Made by a program: the position numbers and the translations under genes. Source: F23-D06 sp963603365 (GTDB taxonomy: Bacteria > Bacteroidota > Bacteroidia > Bacteroidales > WCHB1-69). Taken from it: a stretch of 64,000 nucleotides of DNA. The notes below the pieces were generated by a model. That model was given only the letters and a program-made list of their open reading frames with translations. It was not told where the DNA came from and searched no databases. Position 1 is the first letter of the stretch, and every line of letters begins with the position of its first letter. This document shows positions 8,771-17,513 of the stretch, piece after piece. The stretch is from NCBI GenBank assembly GCA_963603365.1, contig CAVCMI010000037.1:6549-70548 (forward strand), written 5' to 3'.

Positions 8771-10330
8771 ATGGGCTTTTCATTGGAACTTTTGCTGCTG
8801 GTCATTTCCATACTCTTCTTCGCCAGCATTATCATCAGCAAGGCAGGCAGCCGGTTCGGCGTGCCCGCCCTTTTGCTTTTCTTGGGGGTCGGCATGCTGT
8901 TCGGCAGCGACGGCCTCGGCATCCATTTCGAGAACATCCGCATCGCTCACGTGGTAGGCACCATTTCCCTCTGCATCATCCTCTTCTCCGGCGGCATGGA
9001 TACGAAAATCAGCGACATAAAGCCGATTCTGGCGCAAGGCGTGATTTTGGCCACGGTCGGCGTGCTGCTGACAGCGCTTTCCACAGGGCTGCTCATCTGG
9101 TTCATATTGGGCAAGACGATGGCCTCGGCCGGGGTGGGGCTGCTCACCTCGCTGCTGCTCGCCGCCACGATGTCGTCAACCGACTCGGCCTCGGTGTTTT
9201 CGATCCTGCGCTCGCGCGGACTCAACCTCAAGCATAACCTCCAGCCGACGCTGGAACTTGAGAGCGGCAGCAACGACCCTATGGCTTACGTGCTGACCAT
9301 CACGCTCATCGGAATCATCAAGCAGGGCACCGCCCCCAATTACGGCATGGCTGTGCTGATGGTGTTCGTACAACTGGTAGTCGGCGCCGCCGCAGGCATC
9401 TTGCTTGGGAAAGGAATTGTGTTTATCATCAATAAATTGCGTATCGGTAACGCTTCTCTGCACCCGATACTGGTGTTGAGCGCCTGTGTCTTCATCTTCG
9501 CCTCTACCTATTTTATAAAAGGGAACAGCTACTTGGCGGTCTATATTGGCGGCCTGGTGGTGGGCAACGCCAAGTTTGTGCACAAACGCTCTACGCGCAA
9601 TTTCTTCGACGGTCTGACATGGCTTTGCCAGCTGCTGATGTTCTTGACGCTTGGCTTGCTGGTGAATCCAAAGGAACTGGGCGACATTGCCGTGCCAGCT
9701 CTGCTGATCAGCGTGTGCATGATTTTCATAACCCGGCCGCTGAGTGTCTTCCTCTCGCTGCTGCCGTTCCGCAAGATGTCTCTCGCCGACAAGACTTTCA
9801 TCTCGTGGGTCGGGCTACGCGGCGCCGTGCCGATCATCTTCGCTATCATGACCCTCTCCGAGGGCGTGCCCCAAGCGCGGCTCATTTTCAACATCGTGTT
9901 CTTCTGCACGCTGGTGTCGCTGGTCGTGCAAGGCACAACGCTTCCGCTGATGGCACGCTGGCTCGGGGTGTCCGAAAAACCGAAGCAGTCCGGCGGCCTC
10001 CAGAATTTCGACGTGGAATTTCAAGAGGAGATCAAGTCCGCCACCTCCGAGTTTGAGATTACCGACGAGGTGCTGCGTCACGGCAATACGCTGATGGACT
10101 TGGCCATGCCCGAAAAGACTCTCGTGATTATGGTGAAACGGGGCGATAATTTCTTCGTGCCTACGGGAAAGACCCTGCTGAAAAAAGGCGACCGCCTTAT
10201 GGTGCTCTCCGACAATACGGATGCCCTGCGCCAAACTTACGAGAAACTTGAGGTGGCTGTGCCGGAAAATGAAGAGAAACAGCCCCTGCTCGACAAGCTT
10301 TTCTTCGGCAAGGACAAGATGAAGGCCTGA
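8771..10330 (+). CDS. Potassium/proton antiporter, CPA1/NhaP2-type with C-terminal RCK_C domain
   Basis: A 519-residue membrane antiporter. About 12 hydrophobic segments span residues 5-390, with the family text ATMSSTDSASVFSILRSRGL (about 137) and LELESGSNDPMAYVLT (about 165), whose Asp residues are the transport site in relatives. Residues about 425-490 form a TrkA-C/RCK_C-like cytoplasmic domain (LVIMVKRGDNFFVPTGKTLL), which in NhaP2/YcgO-like proteins senses ligands. It probably controls cytoplasmic K+ or Na+ and pH. The start ATG at 8771 leaves a normal N-terminus. It is followed by a poly-A tract at 10329-10346. Confidence 0.93.
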   Translation: MGFSLELLLLVISILFFASIIISKAGSRFGVPALLLFLGVGMLFGSDGLGIHFENIRIAHVVGTISLCIILFSGGMDTKISDIKPILAQGVILATVGVLLTALSTGLLIWFILGKTMASAGVGLLTSLLLAATMSSTDSASVFSILRSRGLNLKHNLQPTLELESGSNDPMAYVLTITLIGIIKQGTAPNYGMAVLMVFVQLVVGAAAGILLGKGIVFIINKLRIGNASLHPILVLSACVFIFASTYFIKGNSYLAVYIGGLVVGNAKFVHKRSTRNFFDGLTWLCQLLMFLTLGLLVNPKELGDIAVPALLISVCMIFITRPLSVFLSLLPFRKMSLADKTFISWVGLRGAVPIIFAIMTLSEGVPQARLIFNIVFFCTLVSLVVQGTTLPLMARWLGVSEKPKQSGGLQNFDVEFQEEIKSATSEFEITDEVLRHGNTLMDLAMPEKTLVIMVKRGDNFFVPTGKTLLKKGDRLMVLSDNTDALRQTYEKLEVAVPENEEKQPLLDKLFFGKDKMKA

Positions 10331-10377
10331 AAAAAAAGAAAAAAAACGAAGACGAGCCGTGGACTTGATTATTTATG

Positions 10378-10385
10378 TATTTTTG
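10378..10385 (+). promoter_or_regulatory. -7 box for the T9SS cargo gene
   Basis: TATTTTTG, 38 nt before the start codon at 10424. Confidence 0.6.
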
Positions 10386-10423
10386 AGCCCTCAAATGAAT
10401 TTATTAAACAAACCAGATTTATT

Positions 10424-12085
10424 ATGAAAAAATTATCCTTGCTTTTAGTTGCCTTCGCGCTTTCTTTCTGCGCAAAAGCACAATTGGACGACTACTCCAT
10501 CGCTCCCGACTTCTCGCTCTATGAGATTGACAAGACAAACGGGAACATCATCTCCACCAATCCTTACACGGTTTACCAATATACGGATGCCGGGAAGTGT
10601 GTGTTCCTCGATTTCTTTGCGACATGGTGCGGACCATGCTGGAGTTACCATAATACCGGGGCTTTTGAGAGCCTTTATTCCCAATACGGTCCGGACGGCA
10701 CCAACGAAGTGATGGTGTTCGGCATTGAAGGCTCATACGGAAACTATGCAAGTTTGAGCGGCACCGGAGCGGACGCCGCAGGGAGCCAGACCCAGGGCAA
10801 CTGGCTTCAAGGTGTTGAATATCCTATCCTTCCTACCCGAATGAGCCCCAACACAAGTGCTGCGGTTTCGGCTTACAGTATCGGCTATTTCCCGACCATT
10901 TATATGGTTTGCCCCAATCGCACGGTGTTTGAAGTCGGGCAGAAATCTGCAGCAAACCTCTATGCCGCCACCACTTCGGTGTGCCCGCAGTACGATATGA
11001 CATTAGACAACAACGCCATGCTGCTGAAAGTGGAAGGCCTCAATCCGATGTATTACGCCGCCTCCGTTACGGAAACTCCTGTCGTCACTTTGCAGAACGT
11101 GGGCAACAATGCCCTCACATCCGCTGATTTCACTATCACGTTAGACGGCCAAACCACCCAGTACTCCTGGACCGGAAACCTCGCCAAATATGCAACTGCA
11201 CTGGTTACGCTTCCGCAGGTGAGCACGTCTTCCAACGGTGAACACGCTTACAGCGTTACATTGGTTAACGTGAACGGCCAGGCAGATGCCGATACCGCAA
11301 ACGGTACGTTCGCCACATCTTTCCTGATACAGAATGTCGGCACAACCGCTGATATTGATGAGGCTTTCTCTAACGGGATTCCCGGCGATTGGTATTCCGA
11401 GTATGGGATTATGGGCCTGTATGACGGCGCACTCTATTTCTTCGGATATGGTTTGTCGGCAGGAGAAAAAGAGAATCTATACATGCCGCTGATGGATCTT
11501 ACCCGCTTCCAGCACCCCGTCCTGAAATTCGACTTGGCTTACAAAATGTACAATGCAAGTGCCAAGGAGAGACTGAAAGTCCAAGGTTCTACCAATTTAG
11601 GCACGACCTATGCGACACTCTACAACAAGAGCGGCGCAGATTTGGCTACCGTTTCGGGCTACACTACTTCACAATACATTCCTGAGGCTAACGACTGGCG
11701 TACCGAGACTGTTGACCTGATGGAACTTGCATCGGGCGGAGATGTCTCTACCCTTAACAGCGTCCTTTTGAGATTTGCCTTCGTCAGCGGATACGGAAAC
11801 ATCGTATGGATCGACAATGTGCGGGTGGTTGAAGGCGTAGGCATCGATGATGCTGAACTGGCAAGCCTCGAAATCTATCCGAATCCTACTTCCGGCCTGC
11901 TGAACATCAACAGCCCCGAAGAGATTGACCAGGTCCAGATCCTCAACTTGCAGGGCCAGCAGATCCGTTCAGAGAACGGTAACGTCAGAACACTCTCTCT
12001 GACAGACCTCTCCAGCGGAGTATATATGCTGAAAGTCATCACCAAGAGCGGCGCTTCTTCTATGCAGAAAATCGTGAAAGAGTAA
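10424..12085 (+). CDS. Secreted thioredoxin-like protein with choice-of-anchor-J-like domain and T9SS sorting domain
   Basis: A 553-residue protein exported by Sec and then by the type IX secretion system. It has a signal peptide (about 1-20, FALSFCAKA), then a thioredoxin-like domain with a real CxxC in FFATWCGPCWSYH (about 65-75). Next comes a CARDB-like beta domain (about 200-300, TPVVTLQNVGNNALTSADF) and a jelly-roll domain (about 315-470, DIDEAFSNGIPGDWYSEYG to VWIDNVRVVEG). The C-terminal type A sorting signal is SLEIYPNPTSGLLNI to SGVYMLKVITKSG. A redox-active surface or secreted protein is the simplest reading. It shows that the organism has a working T9SS, whose core genes are not in this window. 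Confidence 0.93.
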   Translation: MKKLSLLLVAFALSFCAKAQLDDYSIAPDFSLYEIDKTNGNIISTNPYTVYQYTDAGKCVFLDFFATWCGPCWSYHNTGAFESLYSQYGPDGTNEVMVFGIEGSYGNYASLSGTGADAAGSQTQGNWLQGVEYPILPTRMSPNTSAAVSAYSIGYFPTIYMVCPNRTVFEVGQKSAANLYAATTSVCPQYDMTLDNNAMLLKVEGLNPMYYAASVTETPVVTLQNVGNNALTSADFTITLDGQTTQYSWTGNLAKYATALVTLPQVSTSSNGEHAYSVTLVNVNGQADADTANGTFATSFLIQNVGTTADIDEAFSNGIPGDWYSEYGIMGLYDGALYFFGYGLSAGEKENLYMPLMDLTRFQHPVLKFDLAYKMYNASAKERLKVQGSTNLGTTYATLYNKSGADLATVSGYTTSQYIPEANDWRTETVDLMELASGGDVSTLNSVLLRFAFVSGYGNIVWIDNVRVVEGVGIDDAELASLEIYPNPTSGLLNINSPEEIDQVQILNLQGQQIRSENGNVRTLSLTDLSSGVYMLKVITKSGASSMQKIVKE

Positions 12086-12183
12086 TGATAATGAACTTTT
12101 TTGCTGTGCCTGCTTAAACCTTCCGGCAAAACAGACATCTGCAATGTGTTTTTATTATTAATCACTAAAATTAAAGAATTACG

Positions 12184-12765
12184 ATGAAAAGATTATTTGT
12201 ATTGTTCAGCCTCTGTGCTGTTCTGGCTGCAGGCTCTTCTGTACAGGCACAATGCACAAAAGATGCTAACAAATGCCAAAAGGAAAACAATGAGTGTGGA
12301 AAAAAATGCCATCCCAGCCTGATGACTCCCGCCACCGTGGATCTTCTCAAGGAAGCTTACTTGAAAGAGAACCTCAAACTTAACGACAATCAAAAGGACG
12401 CTTTCTGGAAATCCTACAACAAATACGGCGAAGCCCAAAAGCAAGCGGCAGAGAACAAGAAACAGGCAATGTTGAAAGCCGGCTTCTCCGGAGCTTGCTG
12501 CAAAATGGACACGGTGAAGCCTACTGACGAGAAAATCGTGGCTTGCCACAACATCAAGTTGGAATACCAACAGGCATTGCTCAAGGCTGAACAGACTTTC
12601 TTCAACGAGATTTCAAAGAACCTCTCAAAAGAACAGATTGCCCAATACATCCGTCTTGAAAAGGGCTTTGAAATGGAGATGAAAGGGCTGATGAAGAAAG
12701 ACTGCTGCAAAAAGGGAGAGAACAGCCCCGCTCAACAAAAGCACGGCGGCTGCCACGGCAGATAG
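12184..12765 (+). CDS. Exported Cys/His-rich helical protein, Spy-like
   Basis: A 193-residue protein with a signal peptide (about 1-23, cleaved after VQAQ). The mature part is helical and unusually rich in cysteine and charged residues: CTKDANKCQKENNECGKKC near the N-terminus, GACCKMD mid-protein, DCCKKGE and HGGCHGR at the C-terminus. The central segment LKLNDNQKDAFWKSYNKYGE resembles the LTxxQ helices of Spy/CpxP-type periplasmic metal-stress proteins, so metal binding or chaperone activity is possible. That link is inference from pattern only. It has its own terminator at 12787-12824 and follows the T9SS cargo gene. Confidence 0.75.
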   Translation: MKRLFVLFSLCAVLAAGSSVQAQCTKDANKCQKENNECGKKCHPSLMTPATVDLLKEAYLKENLKLNDNQKDAFWKSYNKYGEAQKQAAENKKQAMLKAGFSGACCKMDTVKPTDEKIVACHNIKLEYQQALLKAEQTFFNEISKNLSKEQIAQYIRLEKGFEMEMKGLMKKDCCKKGENSPAQQKHGGCHGR

Positions 12766-12786
12766 TCCTCTCAAACCTTAATCCCC

Positions 12787-12824
12787 AAAAGGCTGTACGG
12801 AAACATCTCCTTACAGCCTTTTTT
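12787..12824 (+). terminator. Rho-independent terminator
   Basis: The stem AAAAGGCTGTA pairs with TACAGCCTTTT around a 14-nt loop and runs straight into TTTT, 21 nt after the stop of the Cys-rich gene. Confidence 0.85.
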
Positions 12825-12940
12825 ATAAGAACAACGTCAACGAGACCATGGCGCATTGTCTGTCACTGAATGCAATCGTGCGGTTTTCCACGTGTTTTTC
12901 CATCAAAATCTCATTTAAAGGTCAGCAATGAAAAAAAATG

Positions 12941-12949
12941 TATATTTGC
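12941..12949 (+). promoter_or_regulatory. -7 box for the TonB-C/OmpA gene
   Basis: TATATTTGC, 32 nt before the start at 12982. Confidence 0.65.
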
Positions 12950-12981
12950 AGCCTGATATAAACTATAACCAATAATATATT

Positions 12982-14085
12982 ATGAAAAGAAATTCTTTAG
13001 CGGTCAGTTTAGTTGGGATTTTCATCCTTTTGTTTTGCGTTACAGCAAGTTATGCACAATGTGACGGTTCTGGGAGCAGCCATCTTTATGTTAAAGGGAA
13101 ACAGAACAACGCCTGTAAGTCAGGTTTTGCATTGGTGAAAGCCGACTCTAACGGCCAGCACACGACTCCTACGGCAGCCCTGACACTTCCCACATTCAAG
13201 GGCGGGAACAAGGAAATGTGCCGCTATATCAACAAGGAAAAAGTGTATCCGGCCAACCTGAAAAGCCAACGTGTCTCCGGCACTGCCACAGTGCAGGCTG
13301 TTGTGAAAGCCGACAGCACCCTTTCCGACATTCAGGTGGTGAAGAGTTCCGGCTATCAGGAATTTGACGACGAGGCAATCCGCATTGTGAAGTCTTTCCC
13401 GAAAATGAGACCGGCAACCCAGAGCTGCGAGAGCCAAGACATGACCGTGCAATTCCCGGTGATTTTCAATATAGAGGAAGAAGATGCACGCGACAAGAAA
13501 AAGGCTGAAATGGCTGAAACGAAAGCGCTTCAAGACGAGATTGACAAGGTTTCTCCCATAGCGCTTTATTTTGACAACGACCAACCGGACCCGGGTACCG
13601 TAAAGGAAACGACCAACAAGGATTTCATGGCTCTCTATGATAACTATAAGGGCAAGAAAGATGTCTATGCCCAGAAGTCCGGCAACAATGCCCAGGCCAA
13701 GTCTGCCATCGCCTCGTTTTTTGACAATGAAGTGGCAGGCGGCAAAGACAGACTCGTTAAGGTGACAAGATACATTGCTGACGCGCTTTCAAAGGGCAAG
13801 ACGGTTTCGTTCAACATCAGCGGATACGCCAGTCCGCTGAGCGGCAAGGATTACAACAAGCATCTTTCCGCCCGCCGCATCGAAAGCATCCTCAATTACA
13901 TGAAAACAGCAGAAGGCGGTGTGCTCGAACCTTACATCACCGGTCAGAAGCCAGGACTCAGCATCTATAAGAACGCTTGCGGCTCAACCACAGCCAAAGG
14001 CGACAATTCAGCTGTAAAGGGCGTTTATGGCCTCGAAGCCGCCAAGGACAGAAGAATTGTCATCGACAACATCGTGGTCCGCTAA
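12982..14085 (+). CDS. Periplasmic protein with TonB C-terminal and OmpA-like domains
   Basis: A 367-residue exported protein. After a signal peptide (about 1-26) there is a TonB C-terminal-like domain (about 80-165: VYPANLKSQRVSGTATVQAV, then IQVVKSSGYQEFDDEAIRIV). A Lys/Glu-rich linker follows, then a C-terminal OmpA-like segment (about 270-365) with GYASPLSGKDYNKHLSARRI, the place where peptidoglycan-binding helices lie in relatives. There is no N-terminal membrane anchor other than the signal peptide, so it is not a classical TonB. It may link envelope layers. It is flanked by its own promoter and a compact terminator. Confidence 0.78.
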   Translation: MKRNSLAVSLVGIFILLFCVTASYAQCDGSGSSHLYVKGKQNNACKSGFALVKADSNGQHTTPTAALTLPTFKGGNKEMCRYINKEKVYPANLKSQRVSGTATVQAVVKADSTLSDIQVVKSSGYQEFDDEAIRIVKSFPKMRPATQSCESQDMTVQFPVIFNIEEEDARDKKKAEMAETKALQDEIDKVSPIALYFDNDQPDPGTVKETTNKDFMALYDNYKGKKDVYAQKSGNNAQAKSAIASFFDNEVAGGKDRLVKVTRYIADALSKGKTVSFNISGYASPLSGKDYNKHLSARRIESILNYMKTAEGGVLEPYITGQKPGLSIYKNACGSTTAKGDNSAVKGVYGLEAAKDRRIVIDNIVVR

Positions 14086-14125
14086 ACGGACAGAGATTTG
14101 AACGCCTGACTGTATATCAGAAAAT

Positions 14126-14149
14126 AAGCCCTGTTATGGGCTTTTTTTT
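14126..14149 (+). terminator. Rho-independent terminator abutting the next promoter
   Basis: AAGCCC pairs with GGGCTT around a 6-nt loop, followed by a run of eight T. The next gene's -7 box begins 2 nt later. Confidence 0.85.
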
Positions 14150-14150
14150 G

Positions 14151-14159
14151 TATTTTTGC
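14151..14159 (+). promoter_or_regulatory. -7 box for the TPR-protein operon
   Basis: TATTTTTGC, 18 nt before the ATG at 14177, giving a very short leader. It overlaps an upstream in-frame TTG, which excludes that codon as the start. Confidence 0.7.
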
Positions 14160-14176
14160 AGCCTTTATTTGACAAT

Positions 14177-15670
14177 ATGGCATCTATTGATAGCAACGAT
14201 TTTATGGAAGCGGAATATTTAGCCCGCAAGTTCAAACAGGCCGTTGACGCCAACAAGCCCGTTTTCCTGGATAGCGAAGAAGTGCAGACGGTGGTTGACT
14301 ACTATATGAACATCGCCCCCGACAATATCGATTATGCCTCAAAAGCTATCGTATATGGACTGAAGCATTACCCGGTTGACCCTTACCTGCGACTCTGCCG
14401 GTTCAGATTGTTCCTGTACAATTACAATTTCGAAGAAGCAGAAAAGGAACTGGACTACGTGGCCGCCCACTGCGAACTGGTGCCCGATTTTTATATGGAA
14501 AAGGCCCGTCTTGCCCGCATCCGCTGCGAGGCGGACAAAACGATTCCGCTCCTCAAGAAATCACTTGCCATGGATGATGCCAATTCGGAAGCCCATTTTA
14601 TGCTTGCACAAGAGTATGTGCTGATCGGGAAAAAGGATGAAGCCGTCGCACATACCGTTAAGGCTATTGAGGTCGATAAACTGTCTGAAGACGAACTGAA
14701 AGATATTATCCCTAACTTTTTGGGACAAATCCAAGACGACTTGAATCCGATTTACTACGATGCTTTTGTGGAGTACTTCAAAGATATGACTGAAATCATG
14801 CCTCTGGTCAGCTCCTTTTGGGAAGGCCTCGGCAGAGCATACCTGATCCGCGGAGACTTTAAACTCTGTTACGATGATTATGCGAACGCCCTTGCGTCGT
14901 TTCAGTATCAACAGTCTTTGGATGAGGACAGTGCGACGGTTGTTCCCTACATTGCCGATGCTTATTTCGGCATGAAGGAGTACCGCAAGGCTATAAGTTG
15001 CTACGAAGTGGCCGTCAAAGCCAATCCGGACCTTGATCTTGACTTTGACTTAGGCCGTTGCTACCTTGGTTTGAATGAATATACAACGGCTTTACACTAT
15101 TTTCTCAAGGCATTGCACCAAGATACGGGTCCAGTTCTCACCATACTCATCATCGAGTATGTTGTCGATATTCTGACAACCTTGGACAAGTATGACGAAG
15201 CGCGCGCATTTCTTCGCAAATGTCTCGCCACTTTAAAGGATGGCACTCCGGTCACCATTAGAGAACTTATTACCCTGTTGAAACCTGCCGCCGATTATGA
15301 AGAACTCCATGAACTCTGCCTTAAAGCAATAGAGTTGTCTCTTGAAACAGACAATGACCTTCATTTTTTCTTCACATTCATAGTTGTGTACTGCTATGAA
15401 GAGGATTGTCCTGACTTGGGACTCGAACTGTGCACACGCCATTCCGACCATGCGTCGCTGCAGCACAGCATCCACTATTTCCAGTCCTTGCTATACTTGA
15501 AGAAAGGGTGCTTTTCAGAAGCGTTCCGCCATCTTGAGACGGCTCTTTCGTTTGACAATACCCGTATGGGCGTCGACTTTCTCGACGTGGATGAAAACTT
15601 GAGGAATATTCCCGAAGTAATAAGGTTAATGAAGCAGTATGAGGCCGACAAGTACATTGATTTCCGCTAA
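14177..15670 (+). CDS. Tetratricopeptide repeat protein
   Basis: A 497-residue soluble helical repeat protein without signal peptide or membrane segment. TPR-like units can be seen along the chain, for example EKARLARIRCEADKTIPLLK, AHFMLAQEYVLIGKKDEAVA and ADAYFGMKEYRKAISCYEVA. The start is the ATG at 14177: an earlier in-frame TTG at 14156 lies inside the promoter's -7 box. DedA and aroE follow with gaps of 12 nt and an overlap, so the three are probably one operon. It is presumably a protein-interaction scaffold; its partner is unknown. Confidence 0.88.
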   Translation: MASIDSNDFMEAEYLARKFKQAVDANKPVFLDSEEVQTVVDYYMNIAPDNIDYASKAIVYGLKHYPVDPYLRLCRFRLFLYNYNFEEAEKELDYVAAHCELVPDFYMEKARLARIRCEADKTIPLLKKSLAMDDANSEAHFMLAQEYVLIGKKDEAVAHTVKAIEVDKLSEDELKDIIPNFLGQIQDDLNPIYYDAFVEYFKDMTEIMPLVSSFWEGLGRAYLIRGDFKLCYDDYANALASFQYQQSLDEDSATVVPYIADAYFGMKEYRKAISCYEVAVKANPDLDLDFDLGRCYLGLNEYTTALHYFLKALHQDTGPVLTILIIEYVVDILTTLDKYDEARAFLRKCLATLKDGTPVTIRELITLLKPAADYEELHELCLKAIELSLETDNDLHFFFTFIVVYCYEEDCPDLGLELCTRHSDHASLQHSIHYFQSLLYLKKGCFSEAFRHLETALSFDNTRMGVDFLDVDENLRNIPEVIRLMKQYEADKYIDFR

Positions 15671-15682
15671 ACAAACAAACTG

Positions 15683-16477
15683 ATGATAAAAAAAGCATTA
15701 TGCCTCTCTTTTTTGCTTTTGATTGCTGGTTTTTGCGCAATGGGCAAAGATACCGCAGTCTCTGAAACAGAGGTTCAAACACCGACGGATTCTTCCATCA
15801 CCGACCGGGTGATCAGTTGGTACAACCAGCATCTCAACTATGGAACGATTACCTTGCTGATGACGATAGAGAGTTCGTTCATACCTTTCCCATCCGAAGT
15901 TGTGGTTCCGCCTGCCGCCTATCAGGCCTGCAACGAGGACAATCCCGCATTATACAAGACGGATTCCAAAATCATAAATGTCCTGTTTGTCGTTCTCTTT
16001 TCCACACTCGGCGCACTGTCAGGCGCCTTAGTCAACTATTTCCTGGCCTTGTTCTTAGGACGTCCCATCATTTACTGGTTCGCAGACAGCAAGGTGGGAC
16101 ATCTGTTGATGCTTGACAGCGAGAAGATAAAAAAGGCGGAGGCCTATTTTGTGAAACATGGCAAGAGCTCGACGCTGATAGGACGCCTTATTCCGGCCAT
16201 CAGGCAGTTGATTTCAATACCTGCCGGACTTGCCCGCATGAACCTCGGCGTGTTCGTGCTGTTCACGGCTTTGGGTGCGACACTATGGAATATCATCCTT
16301 GCACTTCTGGGCTATCTGGCACATGGTCAGCAAGACTTGATAGACAAATACAACGGCGAACTGAAGGTAGTTTTGTGGGGTCTGTGTATAGCGTTTGTGG
16401 CCTATCTGGTCTATAAGGGCGTGAAATCATCGCGTTCCGCCAAGAAGTCTGCCGACGACACTGCCGCCCAAGCATGA
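15683..16477 (+). CDS. DedA family membrane protein
   Basis: A 264-residue inner-membrane protein of the DedA/VTT family; relatives transport or flip undecaprenyl phosphate and phospholipids. The hallmark ESSFIPFPSEVVVPPAA (about 68-84) and the conserved GRLIPAIRQLISIPAGLARM (about 173-192) are present, with four to five hydrophobic segments and a cleavable-looking N-terminus. Its last 4 nt overlap the aroE start (ATGA), indicating translational coupling. The exact lipid substrate is not predictable. Confidence 0.93.
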   Translation: MIKKALCLSFLLLIAGFCAMGKDTAVSETEVQTPTDSSITDRVISWYNQHLNYGTITLLMTIESSFIPFPSEVVVPPAAYQACNEDNPALYKTDSKIINVLFVVLFSTLGALSGALVNYFLALFLGRPIIYWFADSKVGHLLMLDSEKIKKAEAYFVKHGKSSTLIGRLIPAIRQLISIPAGLARMNLGVFVLFTALGATLWNIILALLGYLAHGQQDLIDKYNGELKVVLWGLCIAFVAYLVYKGVKSSRSAKKSADDTAAQA

Positions 16478-17217
16478 CAAGGCAGTTCGGACTGGTCGGC
16501 AAAACATTGTCTCACAGTTTTTCTAAACTTTTTTTTGAAGACAAATTCACGGAAATCGGACTTGACGGTTCATACAGTCTCTTTGAATTGCCGGAAATAG
16601 CATTAGTGCCTTGTTTTCTTGATGCGCACCCCCAATTAGAGGGTTTTAATGTGACCATACCGTACAAGCAGACGATAGTGCCCTATTTAGACGCACTTTC
16701 TGACGAGGCGGCAGCAATAGGGGCTGTGAACACGGTATTGGTAGAAAGGAGCGGCACGGCACGAAAACTGGTTGGTTTCAATACGGATGCAGAGGGATTT
16801 GCCGCGTCCCTGCAAGGGCAGCCGATTCCGGCAGCAGCGTTAGTGTTAGGAACCGGCGGCGCAGCGGCAGCCGTGTCGTATGCCTTGAAGCGCATGCTTG
16901 TGCCGCACCGGTTTGTGTCGCGTTCAGAACGCTCGGAACTGCTGACATATCGCCAGTTGTCTGACGAAACCTTGCAGGCGTTTCCCTTTGTCATCAATTG
17001 CACGCCGCTTGGAACGGCTCACGGTCTGGAAGACAAAATGCCCCCCTTGCCGTACGGCAGCCTTTCTGAAAACAATTTCCTATATGACCTGGTTTACAAC
17101 CCGCCAGTCACCCGTTTTTTGCAGGAAGGCAAACATTATGGCGCTCGCATTCAAAACGGCTTGCAGATGTTGCACTTGCAAGCCGATGCCTCGTGGAGGA
17201 TATGGAACGGCCTATAA
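16474..17217 (+). CDS. aroE: Shikimate dehydrogenase
   Basis: A 247-residue NADPH-dependent enzyme reducing 3-dehydroshikimate in the chorismate pathway. Substrate-binding text is visible: GKTLSHSFSKLFF (about 9-21), EGFNVTIPYKQTIVPYLD with the catalytic Lys (about 52-69), and AIGAVNTVL; the Rossmann motif is LGTGGAAAAV (about 124). It is a little shorter than E. coli AroE (272). The start overlaps the dedA stop. Its stop codon directly abuts the converging DUF721 stop, so both strands are read right up to one point. Confidence 0.95.
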   Translation: MTRQFGLVGKTLSHSFSKLFFEDKFTEIGLDGSYSLFELPEIALVPCFLDAHPQLEGFNVTIPYKQTIVPYLDALSDEAAAIGAVNTVLVERSGTARKLVGFNTDAEGFAASLQGQPIPAAALVLGTGGAAAAVSYALKRMLVPHRFVSRSERSELLTYRQLSDETLQAFPFVINCTPLGTAHGLEDKMPPLPYGSLSENNFLYDLVYNPPVTRFLQEGKHYGARIQNGLQMLHLQADASWRIWNGL

Positions 17218-17505
17218 GAATACGATGTCTTTGATCACCTGAAATTGGTAGTCTGCGTTAATCTTGTCAATGACCAACTTTTTCTGGGCATTCAGTTCAA
17301 ATCGGAGAGCCGCGTTGGTGACCTTGACTTTCAGGATGCCGTTCGTGATGGCGAGACATTTGGTCTTGGGGGCGAAGAAAGCGCCGACATAGTCGGGCCA
17401 ACGTTCCAGCACGGTACGTTCTGCAAAAAGCTGCTGTTTGCCCATCGTGCCGATGTACTGTAAAGCCATGTCTTTCAGGAGATGTTCGTTGCGGTCGTTA
17501 TTCAT
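17212..17505 (-). CDS. DUF721 (DciA-like) protein
   Basis: A 97-residue DUF721 protein. In many bacteria the family (DciA) loads or stabilises the DnaB replicative helicase, and short single-domain forms are usual in Bacteroidota. The motif KVKVTNAALRFELNAQKKLVI matches the family's KH-like core. It starts 9 nt after the RNase R stop on the same strand, so it ends an apbE-rnr-DUF721 run. Its stop (17212-17214) lies against the aroE stop on the other strand. Confidence 0.85.
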   Translation of the reverse strand: MNNDRNEHLLKDMALQYIGTMGKQQLFAERTVLERWPDYVGAFFAPKTKCLAITNGILKVKVTNAALRFELNAQKKLVIDKINADYQFQVIKDIVFL

Positions 17506-17513
17506 AGTTGTAA

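Noticed and set aside
8652..8957. Plus-strand frame between the cupin gene and the antiporter gene
   Set aside because: It overlaps the antiporter start in another frame and has no family features.
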